Of a stretch of 64,000 nt of DNA, positions 43,433 through 51,038 are shown piece after piece. The DNA comes from Bacteroidales bacterium. Lineage in GTDB: Bacteria; Bacteroidota; Bacteroidia; Bacteroidales; P3. The stretch's first letter is position 1, and every line of letters starts with the position of its first letter. Made by a program: the position numbers and the translations under genes. The stretch covers positions 43,573 to 107,572 of the forward strand of contig JAFURZ010000003.1 of NCBI GenBank assembly GCA_017480785.1. Reading direction: 5' to 3'. Below the pieces are notes generated by a model, which saw only the letters and a program-made list of their open reading frames with translations, ran no database searches and had not been told where the DNA came from.

Positions 43433-43913
43433 CCAGCGCCGCCACCGTGTCGGGCAGGCCGCAGGCGAGGTTCTGCACCGCTACATCGCCGCCGTCCAGC
43501 GCGTGGACCAGGCTTCCAAACCCTTTAATCCCTGTGCCGCGGCATTTCAGAGCCGCTTCTTTGCGCGTCCACAGCTGCAGGAACGCCATGGTGGGGTCGT
43601 CGCTGCGGTCGATGGTCGCCAGCTCGTCGGCCGTACACACCCGCTCCATCATCCCCCGGCCTACCCGCCGCCGGCCCTCCACATCGATGCCCACCGGCCC
43701 GTCAGCGCTGACGGCCGCCGCCACGGCCGTGCGGCTGTGGCTCAGGCTCACGTGCAGCTCCGGGTGGCCGGGCAGGTAGGGGGCGCCATGCCCGTCATGC
43801 TCCACCTCGACGGTGAAGCCCAGCAGCCGCTCCAGCAGCTGCCGGGCCGCCGCGCTCTGCTCGGCATGGGTTCTCCACTCTCCGCTCTCCACTCCCCACT
43901 CGGCATGTATCAT
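43419..43913 (-). CDS. 4'-phosphopantetheinyl transferase, Sfp type, short N-terminus
   Basis: A 164-residue enzyme that transfers the CoA pantetheine arm to carrier proteins such as AcpP. The core motifs are VGIDVEGR (Mg and CoA site) and WTRKEAALKCRGTG (WxxKEA). LHVSLSHSRTAVAAAV is the usual first strand. The N-terminal half typical of this family is cut to about 50 residues and includes WGVESGEWRTH, encoded by a 7-nt array. The ATG (43911-43913) overlaps the DUF3467 stop by 4 bp, which supports this start. It is convergent with tsaC with a 14-bp overlap. Confidence 0.85.
   Translation of the reverse strand: MIHAEWGVESGEWRTHAEQSAAARQLLERLLGFTVEVEHDGHGAPYLPGHPELHVSLSHSRTAVAAAVSADGPVGIDVEGRRRVGRGMMERVCTADELATIDRSDDPTMAFLQLWTRKEAALKCRGTGIKGFGSLVHALDGGDVAVQNLACGLPDTVAALATAV
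43871..43900. repeat. 7-nt tandem array F4, start of the phosphopantetheinyl transferase
   Basis: CTCCACT, CTCCGCT, CTCCACT, CCCCACT at 7-nt spacing; read on the minus strand as GTGGAGA-type units near the gene start. Confidence 0.85.
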
Positions 43914-44227
43914 GCCTTGCCGAGGATGTCGTAGGGGACGGTGTCGCCGGCGGGCATCATCTTGGGCTCCTCGATGGTGCCGAACTGCTGCTCGTACTTG
44001 CGAATGTTGTCGGTCAGCGCCGCCAGGGTGCGCTTGGCGTGGATGGGGTTCATAATGATGCGCTGGCGCACCTGGGCTCCGTCGCTTCCGGGAAGCATCT
44101 GGGCGAAGTCCATCACCACCTCGGCGGGCGTGTGGCTGATTATCACCAGGTTGGAGTAGGTTCCCTGCGCCACGTCGGGCGTGATGTTCAACTTCAGGTT
44201 CTGCTGTTGTTCTTTGTTGTTTGCCAT
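43910..44227 (-). CDS. DUF3467 family protein
   Basis: A 105-residue cytoplasmic protein: MANNKEQQQNLKLNITPDVAQGTYSNLVIISHTPAEVVMDF, then GAQVRQRIIMNPIHAKRTLAALTDNIRKYE. This matches DUF3467, a small conserved Bacteroidota family of unknown role. Start at ATG 44225-44227; the open frame extends 36 codons further but the conserved protein begins here. Stop and start overlap with the phosphopantetheinyl transferase gene. Confidence 0.88.
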   Translation of the reverse strand: MANNKEQQQNLKLNITPDVAQGTYSNLVIISHTPAEVVMDFAQMLPGSDGAQVRQRIIMNPIHAKRTLAALTDNIRKYEQQFGTIEEPKMMPAGDTVPYDILGKA

Positions 44228-44338
44228 AAGGGTTGGATTTTGTTTTCGGATAGTATAACGCCATTCGTCTGCAAATATTGTGCCAACCGTCAATCCGGTT
44301 TCGCTGCCACCAACACTGTTAAAAAACCTTAACAAGAC

Positions 44339-44423
44339 CTATTCTTCGCCTACCTAACTCCTACTGAACTAGGCTTTTAGTAGGCGTTGAGTAGGGGAAG
44401 AGTAGGAGATGAGTAGGAGATGG
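44339..44423. repeat. 11-nt phased array A4
   Basis: CTATTCTTCGC, CTACCTAACTC, CTACTGAACTA, GGCTTTTAGTA, GGCGTTGAGTA, GGGGAAGAGTA, GGAGATGAGTA, GGAGATGG, in exact 11-nt register. A short remnant of the A2/A3 tail follows (GGGGCATTTTTG near 44446), after which homology is lost. From 44460 to 44710 the sequence is G-rich with no gene or repeat that I can see. Confidence 0.85.
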
Positions 44424-44713
44424 TGCGTAAGATGTTGGTTTTCAAGGGGCATTTTTGTGATTATGTTAAATAGGATTTTCTCTTCGCGGTGGTCGGGTGG
44501 GGTGGAGGAGTGGATGGGAGGAGGGCGGGTGAACAGGACAGCAGCCGGAGGGCAATCCGGCTTGCAGGGTGGGGTCGCTAGGGGCGGTTGCGGAGCTGGA
44601 ACGGGGTCGAGGCGGCGGTCGGGGCGTGTTTGCAAACAGCTGTGGACGTGTTGTTTACTTTGTTTTGTGGCGTCGTGGTTGCATTTTATTTTAGTGATAT
44701 GAAAAAAAAAATG

Positions 44714-44721
44714 TATTTTTG
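44714..44721 (+). promoter_or_regulatory. -7 box of the small membrane protein / efp unit
   Basis: TATTTTTG followed by CACTTTC, 23 nt before ATG 44745. Confidence 0.65.
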
Positions 44722-44744
44722 CACTTTCAAATCCGATATCAACC

Positions 44745-45014
44745 ATGAGTCACAAGACAGCGATAAAGGTATTCGAGATAGCCTCCTACGTCCTCATCCT
44801 GGGGGCGACGGCCATCTACTTCTGGCTGCGCCAGCAGGGGCTGGCCCTGACGATGCTCATCCTCGCCCTGGCCATCTTCTGCCGCTGGATGATGGACCGC
44901 CAGCGCTACAAGGCCACCGAGGAGGAGAACGACCAGCTGCGCGACGACCTGCGGCGCCTCACCCAGCTCTATGCCGAAGAGAAAAAGAAGAATTCAAACA
45001 CGAATTCCCATTAA
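44745..45014 (+). CDS. Small membrane protein with coiled-coil tail
   Basis: An 89-residue protein with two hydrophobic segments (about 10-28 and 31-49) and a charged, probably coiled-coil tail (ATEEENDQLRDDLRRLTQLYAEEKKK). The last residues NSNTNSH and the stop codon come from the 10-nt repeat element E2, so the original C-terminus may have been replaced. Function unknown; efp follows 67 bp downstream. Confidence 0.78.
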   Translation: MSHKTAIKVFEIASYVLILGATAIYFWLRQQGLALTMLILALAIFCRWMMDRQRYKATEEENDQLRDDLRRLTQLYAEEKKKNSNTNSH

Positions 45015-45060
45015 TTGACCATGAATTATTAATGGTTTATTCACGATAATTAATGTTAAA
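44998..45060. repeat. 10-nt phased repeat E2
   Basis: CACGAATTCC, CATTAATTGA, CCATGAATTA, TTAATGGTTT, ATTCACGATA, ATTAATG at 10-nt steps. It covers the end of the small membrane protein gene and the region before efp. Confidence 0.78.
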
Positions 45061-45081
45061 ATCAGTATAAATTAAAGTTTT

Positions 45082-45645
45082 ATGGCAACAACCACCGACA
45101 TTAAGAACGGCCTTTGCATCAATTTCAACAACGACATCTACACCATCGTTGAGTTCCTCCACGTGAAGCCCGGCAAGGGCGCCGCCTTCGTGCGCACCAA
45201 GATGCGCAATGTGAAGACCGGCCGCATGCTGGAGAACACCTTCCCCAGCGGTGCCAAGATTGACATCGTGCGCGTGGAGCGCCGCCCCTACACCTACCTC
45301 TACAAGGAGGGCGACATGCACGTCTTCATGCACACCGAGACCTACGAGCAAATCTACATCCCCGAGGCTATCATCAACGCCCCGCAGTTCCTGAAGGACG
45401 GCCAGTATGTGGAAATCACCGTCGAGGCCGACACCGAGACGCCGCTCATCTGCGAGCTGCCGCCGTTCATTGAGACCGTCGTCACCTACACCGAGCCCGG
45501 CTTCGCCGGCAACACGGCCACCAACGCCATGAAGGACGCCACCGTGGAGCCCGGCGTGCAGGTCCGCGTGCCCCTCTTCATCAAGGAAGGCGAGCGCATC
45601 AAGGTCGACACCCGTACCGGCGAGTATGCCGAGCGCTTGAAATAA
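45082..45645 (+). CDS. efp: Elongation factor P
   Basis: A 187-residue three-domain factor relieving ribosome stalling at proline stretches. The tip loop [14 protein letters not shown] has Lys32 at the position that is modified in many bacteria; no modification gene is seen nearby. [21 protein letters not shown] and [23 protein letters not shown] mark domains II-III. Full length. A 7-nt array begins just after the stop. Confidence 0.95.
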   Translation: MATTTDIKNGLCINFNNDIYTIVEFLHVKPGKGAAFVRTKMRNVKTGRMLENTFPSGAKIDIVRVERRPYTYLYKEGDMHVFMHTETYEQIYIPEAIINAPQFLKDGQYVEITVEADTETPLICELPPFIETVVTYTEPGFAGNTATNAMKDATVEPGVQVRVPLFIKEGERIKVDTRTGEYAERLK

Positions 45646-45646
45646 T

Positions 45647-45733
45647 AGTGGAAAGATGAAAGTGGAAAGTGGAAAGATGAAATTGGAAAGTGGAAGGTCG
45701 AGACTCTCAACTTTCCACTTTCCGCTTTCCGTT
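45647..45733. repeat. 7-nt array F5 in both orientations
   Basis: Left part GTGGAAA / GATGAAA / GTGGAAA units, right part CTTTCCA / CTTTCCG units; together an inverted repeat. It covers the space after efp and the first 26 codons of the glutaminyl-cyclase-like gene. The two halves can pair and would enclose the start codon of that gene in a hairpin. Confidence 0.88.
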
Positions 45734-46702
45734 TTGCTCTTGCTGCTCCTGCTGGCAGGCTGCAAGCATAAGGAGCCGGTGCGGCAGCCGCTGCCGTCGA
45801 CCGACTACACCCAGGTGGCCGTGCCGGCCTTCTCGGCCGACTCGGCCTACGCCTTCGTCGAGGCCCAGCTGGCCTTCGGCCCCCGCATTCCCGGCAGCAA
45901 GGCGTGGAGCCAGTGTGCCGACTACCTGACGGCCCGGATGCGCCGCTGGTGCGACACGGTGATGGTGCAGGACTTCCACACCACCCTGTGGGACGGCAGC
46001 ACGGTGCCCGGCCGCAACATCATCGCCTCGCTCAATCCCCGAGCCCCCAAGCGCATACTCCTGGCCGCCCACTGGGACAGCCGCCGCTGGGCCGACCACG
46101 ACGCCGACCCCGACCTGCAGCGTAGCCCTGTGCCGGGTGCCAATGACGGTGCCAGCGGCGTGGCCGCACTCATGGAGATGGCGCGCACGATGAGCGCCAT
46201 GCCGCCCTCGGTCGGCGTGGACTTCATCTTCTTCGACGTCGAGGACCAGGGCGTGGCCGACTGGAGCGAAGCCTACGACGAGCACTCCTGGTGCAAGGGG
46301 TCGCAGTATTGGGCCGACAACCGCCACGTGCCTTTCTACACGGCGGTCTACGGCGTGCTGTTCGACATGATAGGCACCCCTGAGCCGCGCTTCACCAAGG
46401 AGTACATCAGCCGCCAGTATGCCCCCGGTCTCGTCGACAAGCTGTGGCAGTGCGCCACGGCCCTCGGCTACGGCCACATCTTCGTCAGCCAGAACACAGA
46501 CCCCATCCTCGACGACCACCTCTACGTCAACCAGCGGGCCGGCATCCCCATGGTCGACATCGTGCAGAACAGCCCCCACACCAGCTTCTTCTCCCACTGG
46601 CACACCACCACCGACGACCTGCAATCGGTCAACGCCGACGCCCTCCGCATCGTGGCCACCGTGGTGATGAAGACCCTCTATGCCGACTACCCGAATGAAT
46701 AA
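45656..46702 (+). CDS. M28-family glutaminyl-peptide cyclotransferase-like lipoprotein
   Basis: A 348-residue lipoprotein. Zinc-enzyme landmarks are LLAAHWDSRRWADHD (His, Asp), PGANDGASGVAALMEMA, FIFFDVEDQG (Glu and Asp) and SFFSHWHTTTDD (His). The overall layout (FGPRIPGSKAW, WCKGSQYW) is that of bacterial type II glutaminyl cyclases such as that of Porphyromonas. It would convert N-terminal Gln of exported proteins to pyroglutamate. The lipobox is LAGC, but residues 1-26 of the signal sequence (MKVESGKMKLESG... LSTFHFPLSV) are encoded by a two-way 7-nt array. Start at ATG 45656 or 45677. Confidence 0.88.
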   Translation: MKVESGKMKLESGRSRLSTFHFPLSVLLLLLLLAGCKHKEPVRQPLPSTDYTQVAVPAFSADSAYAFVEAQLAFGPRIPGSKAWSQCADYLTARMRRWCDTVMVQDFHTTLWDGSTVPGRNIIASLNPRAPKRILLAAHWDSRRWADHDADPDLQRSPVPGANDGASGVAALMEMARTMSAMPPSVGVDFIFFDVEDQGVADWSEAYDEHSWCKGSQYWADNRHVPFYTAVYGVLFDMIGTPEPRFTKEYISRQYAPGLVDKLWQCATALGYGHIFVSQNTDPILDDHLYVNQRAGIPMVDIVQNSPHTSFFSHWHTTTDDLQSVNADALRIVATVVMKTLYADYPNE

Positions 46703-46706
46703 TAGA

Positions 46707-46857
46707 AACGGCGAATTACTCGAATTACGCTAAGCTACGCAGGACAATTGCAGGCCAATTACTCGAATTGCCGCAATATCACGACCCGATAATTCGAGTA
46801 ATTCGCCTAAAAGAACCAACCTGCGCAAGCTTAGCATAATTCGAGTAATTCGCCGTT
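46707..46857. repeat. Palindromic intergenic element D3
   Basis: A 151-bp copy with the same AACGGCG...CGCCGTT ends, AAGCTACGCAGG near the left and CCTGCGCAAGCTT near the right, and repeated CGAGTAATT 9-mers. It fills the whole space between two + strand lipoprotein genes. Confidence 0.86.
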
Positions 46858-46870
46858 AAACAAGAACACC

Positions 46871-47287
46871 ATGAAAAGCCGTACAAGATTCCTCCTGCTC
46901 CCATTGCTGCTCTTCGCCGTCGCCTGCGGCGGTGACCGGTGCCGCACGCCTTTCGGCGAGGGGGGCGAGCTGGACCTGCTGCAGCCCGACTTCATCAGTC
47001 TCTACAACAACCCGGGCGAGACCCTCGTCATCAACCGCGGCTACCGCGGCATACTGGTGCACTGCACCAACATGGGGGAATATGTGGCCTTCGACTGCGT
47101 GTGCCCCTACTGCCGCGACGTGGGCATGGCCCCCGACGACCCGCGGCGGGCGGCAATCCTTGAATGCCCCCAGTGCGGCTCACGCTACGACGTCTTCTTC
47201 GGCAACCCGCTCGACGGCGCCCTGTCGGCCTGCCCCCTCTTCCAGTACAACACCCACTACGACGGACGCTACCTGAGCATCTACTAG
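46871..47287 (+). CDS. Rieske-like lipoprotein with Cys-only ligand motifs
   Basis: A 138-residue lipoprotein (lipobox AVAC, Cys19). The order VAFDCVCPYCRD, then LECPQCGSRYDVFFGNPLDGALSACPLFQY, copies the Rieske [2Fe-2S] layout, including the G-x-P-x-x-G-A...PL-x-x-Y tail. However, the two His ligands are not there: CxH is replaced by CVC and CxxH by CPxC. It may bind zinc or an unusual cluster, or have lost metal binding. It faces the CcsBA gene and shares a CTAG with its stop. Confidence 0.75.
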   Translation: MKSRTRFLLLPLLLFAVACGGDRCRTPFGEGGELDLLQPDFISLYNNPGETLVINRGYRGILVHCTNMGEYVAFDCVCPYCRDVGMAPDDPRRAAILECPQCGSRYDVFFGNPLDGALSACPLFQYNTHYDGRYLSIY

Positions 47288-49341
47288 TTGTAGGCGTGCA
47301 TGCCGCCCAGTAGCAGGTTGACGCCGAAGTAGGTGACAATCACACTCAGGAACGCCAGTACACAATAGAGGTGGAATGCCCATGGACGTCGCAGTACCCC
47401 GCGATGCAGGGGAAGCGCATAGACTATCAGTGTGATGAGCGCCCACACCTCTTTGGGGTCCCACGACCAATAGTTGCCCCACGAGATGTTGGCCCATACG
47501 GCGCCGATGATGATGCCGGCGGCCAGCAGTGTCACCGCGGGGTAGAGCAGCAGCGTGTTCAGCCGGCGATAGCCTTCGGCGTCGGCAAACAGTCCGGCCA
47601 CCCCTCCCATCGCCACAAAGAAGAAGAGCGCATAGGCACACATGATGACGGCCACGTGGAGCGTCAGCAGGGGCGAGTTGAGCACAGGCATCAGGTTGGT
47701 CACCGGCGGGTTGCTGCCGCTCATCATGGCCACCAGCTGGCAGAAGCCGATGGTGAGCATGCCTGCCGGCAGGGCCATCGTGTGGCGGCGGCATAGCGCC
47801 AACGCCAGCAATCCTATCACGATAGACATGAGGTTCATCGAGTCGAAGCCGCCCGCCATGGGCGCATGGCCGCCGGCAATCCAGCGCAGGATGAATATGG
47901 CGACAAACAGCGCCGTCAACACCGACACACAGGCTACCGCCAAGCTCTTCAACCAACCCGCTATCCGTTTCTGGCGGCGCTGTTGGACGAGGCTGTAGGC
48001 GAAAAAGAGCAGGCCGAGGGTGATGCACGTCATGGCCAGCCAACGGCCCGTCGTCAGGGTGTTGTAGAGGCGTTCCGCCCTTGTGCGCACCGCATTCTCT
48101 TCAAAGCGGCCCGTCTGATACTGGCGCGTCTTGTCGAAAAGGCGGTCCAGCTCGTCATAGTCCTTGTTGAGTACCAGCTCCTGGCAGTAGCTCTGCCAGC
48201 GGCGGATGAAGATGTATTCGTCGTCGGCCACCGACAGCGGCAGCTCGTCGTTCTGTCCGTACCACTGGCCCTCCACGGGGAACAGCTTCAGGCCTTTGCC
48301 CGATTTGACCATTCGCACCAGGCTGTACTTCTCGTTGGCGGCGCGCAGGTTCTTCCCGCTGTGCGGGGTGATGGAAGCGGTGTCGAGGAAGCGCAGGTCG
48401 TTGATGGCGGCGTGGCGCGCCACGCCCAGCTCGTCGGCTCCCTTGATTTTGATGCAGGGCTCGTCCTGCCATTCGTCGAAATAGAAGAGATAGCCGCCAA
48501 GCACCTGCTCCGGCGTCAGCCCGTGGTAGGTGGCGTTGCCGGTGAGCTTGGTGGTGAAGTCCTTGGCGAAGGTCTGTAGCGGGCACACGCGCCCTTTGTA
48601 GAGCACATACATGCGACCCATCTTGTCGGCGGTGTGGCGTGGCAGGGTCTGCGGGGTGGCCGAGGCGGTGGCGGGCAGCAGGAGCAGCGCCGCCAGGGCG
48701 GCTCCCTTCAGCAGGGTGCGGAAGCGACCCTGCGGGCTGACCATCAGGCCCAGGAGACCCAGGAGCAGCAGGGCGTAGCCGCAGTAGGTGACGCCGATGC
48801 CCCAGGGGTCGCGGGCCACGCTGAGGGTCGAGTTGCCCTCCTCGTCATAGTCCTCCTGGTAGAAACGGTAGCCGCGGTGGCGCAGGATGTGGTTCATCGA
48901 GATGTCGTAGGGCTGGTCCTCGACGGTGACGTGGCTGACGAAGTCCATCGGCGACCGGGTGCCGGCGTAGGGCACCACCTCGAAGCGTTCCAGGGTGAGA
49001 CTGAAGGGCAGGGGATAGGAGGTGCCGTCCTCGGCCGCGAAGGTCTGGGCCGGCACGCCGGGCTGCAGGGTGACGCTGCCGTGGCGGCCCGTCCAGGTGG
49101 TCAGGCCTCCGCCCAGCAGGATGACGGCCACCGAGGCGTGGACCAGCAGCAGGCTGGGACGGCGCCACATCTTGCCCTCCACGATGGCCACCAGGGCCGC
49201 TATGGCCACCAAGGCCATCAGCACGATGAACCACCACCGGCTGTAGATGTGCACGTCGGGGTGCAGCCTCTCGACGATGGTGCCGGCGGCGAGCACGCCC
49301 GCCACCAGCACCGTCAGTATCACGCGTATTCTCTTCATCAT
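47284..49341 (-). CDS. ccsA: Cytochrome c biogenesis protein CcsBA (ResB-CcsA fusion)
   Basis: A 685-residue membrane protein that moves haem across the inner membrane and attaches it to CxxCH motifs (System II). The N-terminal half is ResB/CcsB-like with three or so membrane segments and a large periplasmic domain. The C-terminal half is CcsA-like, with the tryptophan-rich haem site WANISWGNYWSWDPKEVW and flanking His residues (LTLHVAVIMCAYALF, GGMHAYN). It lies three genes after the porin and next to the di-haem lipoprotein it could mature. An 8-nt AGGAGA repeat directly precedes the two candidate ATGs (49336-49341). Confidence 0.9.
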   Translation of the reverse strand: MMKRIRVILTVLVAGVLAAGTIVERLHPDVHIYSRWWFIVLMALVAIAALVAIVEGKMWRRPSLLLVHASVAVILLGGGLTTWTGRHGSVTLQPGVPAQTFAAEDGTSYPLPFSLTLERFEVVPYAGTRSPMDFVSHVTVEDQPYDISMNHILRHRGYRFYQEDYDEEGNSTLSVARDPWGIGVTYCGYALLLLGLLGLMVSPQGRFRTLLKGAALAALLLLPATASATPQTLPRHTADKMGRMYVLYKGRVCPLQTFAKDFTTKLTGNATYHGLTPEQVLGGYLFYFDEWQDEPCIKIKGADELGVARHAAINDLRFLDTASITPHSGKNLRAANEKYSLVRMVKSGKGLKLFPVEGQWYGQNDELPLSVADDEYIFIRRWQSYCQELVLNKDYDELDRLFDKTRQYQTGRFEENAVRTRAERLYNTLTTGRWLAMTCITLGLLFFAYSLVQQRRQKRIAGWLKSLAVACVSVLTALFVAIFILRWIAGGHAPMAGGFDSMNLMSIVIGLLALALCRRHTMALPAGMLTIGFCQLVAMMSGSNPPVTNLMPVLNSPLLTLHVAVIMCAYALFFFVAMGGVAGLFADAEGYRRLNTLLLYPAVTLLAAGIIIGAVWANISWGNYWSWDPKEVWALITLIVYALPLHRGVLRRPWAFHLYCVLAFLSVIVTYFGVNLLLGGMHAYN

Positions 49342-49401
49342 TTGTCTTGTCTCCTTAACATTTGTCTTGTCTCCTTATCTCCTGCCTCCTTATCTCCTAA
49401 A
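49341..49401. repeat. 8-nt purine repeat at the ccsBA start
   Basis: On the minus strand AGGAGATA, AGGAGGC, AGGAGATA, AGGAGACA, AGACAAATG, TTAAGGAGACA, AGACAAATG. A 20-nt block is duplicated, so the gene has two or three Shine-Dalgarno-like sites and a decoy ATG upstream. Confidence 0.75.
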
Positions 49402-49403
49402 TA

Positions 49404-50966
49404 TTAGATGGCATTGATAAACTTCACCACAGCGTCGCGGTCTTCCTTGCTGAGCTGGCGGAATTTCTCCACCGTCCAGCGGGCGTCGCTCTGTGCGGAG
49501 CCATGCCACATGATGGCCTCGATGACGTTGCGGGCGCGGCAGTCGTGCAGCCGGTCGGCATGGCCGGAGCAGATGGGTGCCAGACCACGACCCCACAGGG
49601 GGGTGGTGCGGCACCAGCCGGTGCGGATGTCGTTCACCATGAAGAGGCGGTGCTGCACCATGTCGGTGTAGGGCCATATCTTCTGGTGGGGATAGCGGGG
49701 CAGGCGTGCGTCGGCATCGACGAAAAAGCCGTTGGGGTCGGTGAAGCGGTCGTCGCCGGTCTCCCAGCTGGGACGGTGGCAGGTGGCGCAGCCCATGTCG
49801 CGGAAGAGCTGGCGGCCGCGCTGCACGGTCGGGTCGCTCAGGTTACGGGCGGCGGGGACGGCCAGGCCGCGGTGCCACACCATGAAGTTCACATAGTCCT
49901 GGTCGCTCATCTCGACGGGCAGGGTGTCGCACATCAGGTAGTTGTAGATGTCGGTCTCAGGGTTGCCGGTCTTGTTCCATTCGGGGAAGTAGCGGTAGAA
50001 GTCGGCCTGCACCTCGGGGTCCTGCGACGCCGCGGTGGCGTAGATGCTCTTGTTGAGGCTCAGGTAGTGGTTGCGGCGGTCGCTGCGGGTCACGTTGGGG
50101 ATGTTCCAGATGGCGTTGGCACCGGCGGCATCCTGCAGGGGACCGCGGCTCAGGGCATAGGTGAAGCGCTTCGGATGACCCGTGTTGCCGTAGGTCGAAG
50201 CCCAGTCGCCACCGCCCCAGATGGCGGGATTGAGGGTGGCGCCGGCATCCTGCTCACGCTGATACTGCGCCTTGAGCGAGTCGTCGGGGATGGCATCGAG
50301 CAGGCCCGTGCCATAGATGCCGATGGTGCTCTCCAGGCGGAATCCCAGCTGGCCATAGTCTACCGACAGCGGGGCATAGAAGGCGTCCTCGGGGATGGTC
50401 ACCTCGGGATAGATGAGGCTGTAGGTCTCGCCGTCGGGGAAGCGGTTGCCCCACTCGTCGGTGTAGGGCAGCCAGGCGATGTTAATCTTCTCCTCGTCGA
50501 TGGAGGGCTTGAAGGGCGCCACAGCCTTGGTCTGCGGCATGCCGGCCACCGAGGTTTCATAGGCGTCGGTCTGTGTGTTGTACACCACCAGCAGGTAGCC
50601 GTTGCCCCAGTCGTCGGCGCGGTAGCGCTCCATGCGGCGGCCGTGGCCGTAGCCGGGGTGGCAGCTCTCGCAGCTCGACCGCACATACAGCGGCCCCAGG
50701 CCGTTGAACGGCGGGTTGTTCTGGGTGATGGTGTGCTCGAAGAAGAACTCACCGTACTTGAATTCGTTGACCATGCCGGCCTGCTCCACGGCCGGGGTGG
50801 GGTCCTCGTAGGCCGAGGCGCTCTGGTTGAAGGTGGTGCCCAGCAGACCGCCGGCATAGGTCTCTTCCTCCACACCCGCGGCGGGTGTCGGGTCGGGCGT
50901 CGGGTCGTGGTGGCAGGCACAGAAGCATATCGTTGCTGCCGCCAGTAATATTGTTGCTTTCTTCAT
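49404..50966 (-). CDS. Di-haem oxidoreductase-like lipoprotein (DUF1111/DHOR family)
   Basis: A 520-residue lipoprotein (CFCAC region, anchored Cys near residue 17). Two haem-binding motifs, CESCH near residue 103 and CATCH near 402, fit the DHOR family related to cytochrome c peroxidases. Other landmarks are FNGLGPLYVRSSCESCHPGYGHG, LWGRGLAPICSGHADRLHDCRARNVIEAIMWHG and a C-terminal FRQLSKEDRDAVVKFINAI. Such proteins are often encoded beside imelysins in iron-regulated loci and may change iron redox state at the surface. Start ATG 50964-50966. Confidence 0.9.
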   Translation of the reverse strand: MKKATILLAAATICFCACHHDPTPDPTPAAGVEEETYAGGLLGTTFNQSASAYEDPTPAVEQAGMVNEFKYGEFFFEHTITQNNPPFNGLGPLYVRSSCESCHPGYGHGRRMERYRADDWGNGYLLVVYNTQTDAYETSVAGMPQTKAVAPFKPSIDEEKINIAWLPYTDEWGNRFPDGETYSLIYPEVTIPEDAFYAPLSVDYGQLGFRLESTIGIYGTGLLDAIPDDSLKAQYQREQDAGATLNPAIWGGGDWASTYGNTGHPKRFTYALSRGPLQDAAGANAIWNIPNVTRSDRRNHYLSLNKSIYATAASQDPEVQADFYRYFPEWNKTGNPETDIYNYLMCDTLPVEMSDQDYVNFMVWHRGLAVPAARNLSDPTVQRGRQLFRDMGCATCHRPSWETGDDRFTDPNGFFVDADARLPRYPHQKIWPYTDMVQHRLFMVNDIRTGWCRTTPLWGRGLAPICSGHADRLHDCRARNVIEAIMWHGSAQSDARWTVEKFRQLSKEDRDAVVKFINAI

Positions 50967-50967
50967 A

Positions 50968-51036
50968 TTAACGTGTATTTCCATGAATTATTCGTGAATT
51001 GATTAATGGTCAATTCGTGATAATCCGTGTTAAAAT
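50968..51036. repeat. 10-nt phased repeat E3
   Basis: CATGAATTAT, TCGTGAATTG, ATTAATGGTC, AATTCGTGAT, AATCCGTGTT at 10-nt steps, with TTAACGTG mirrored by CCGTGTTAA. It fills the gap between the imelysin and di-haem genes. Confidence 0.78.
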
Positions 51037-51038
51037 AA

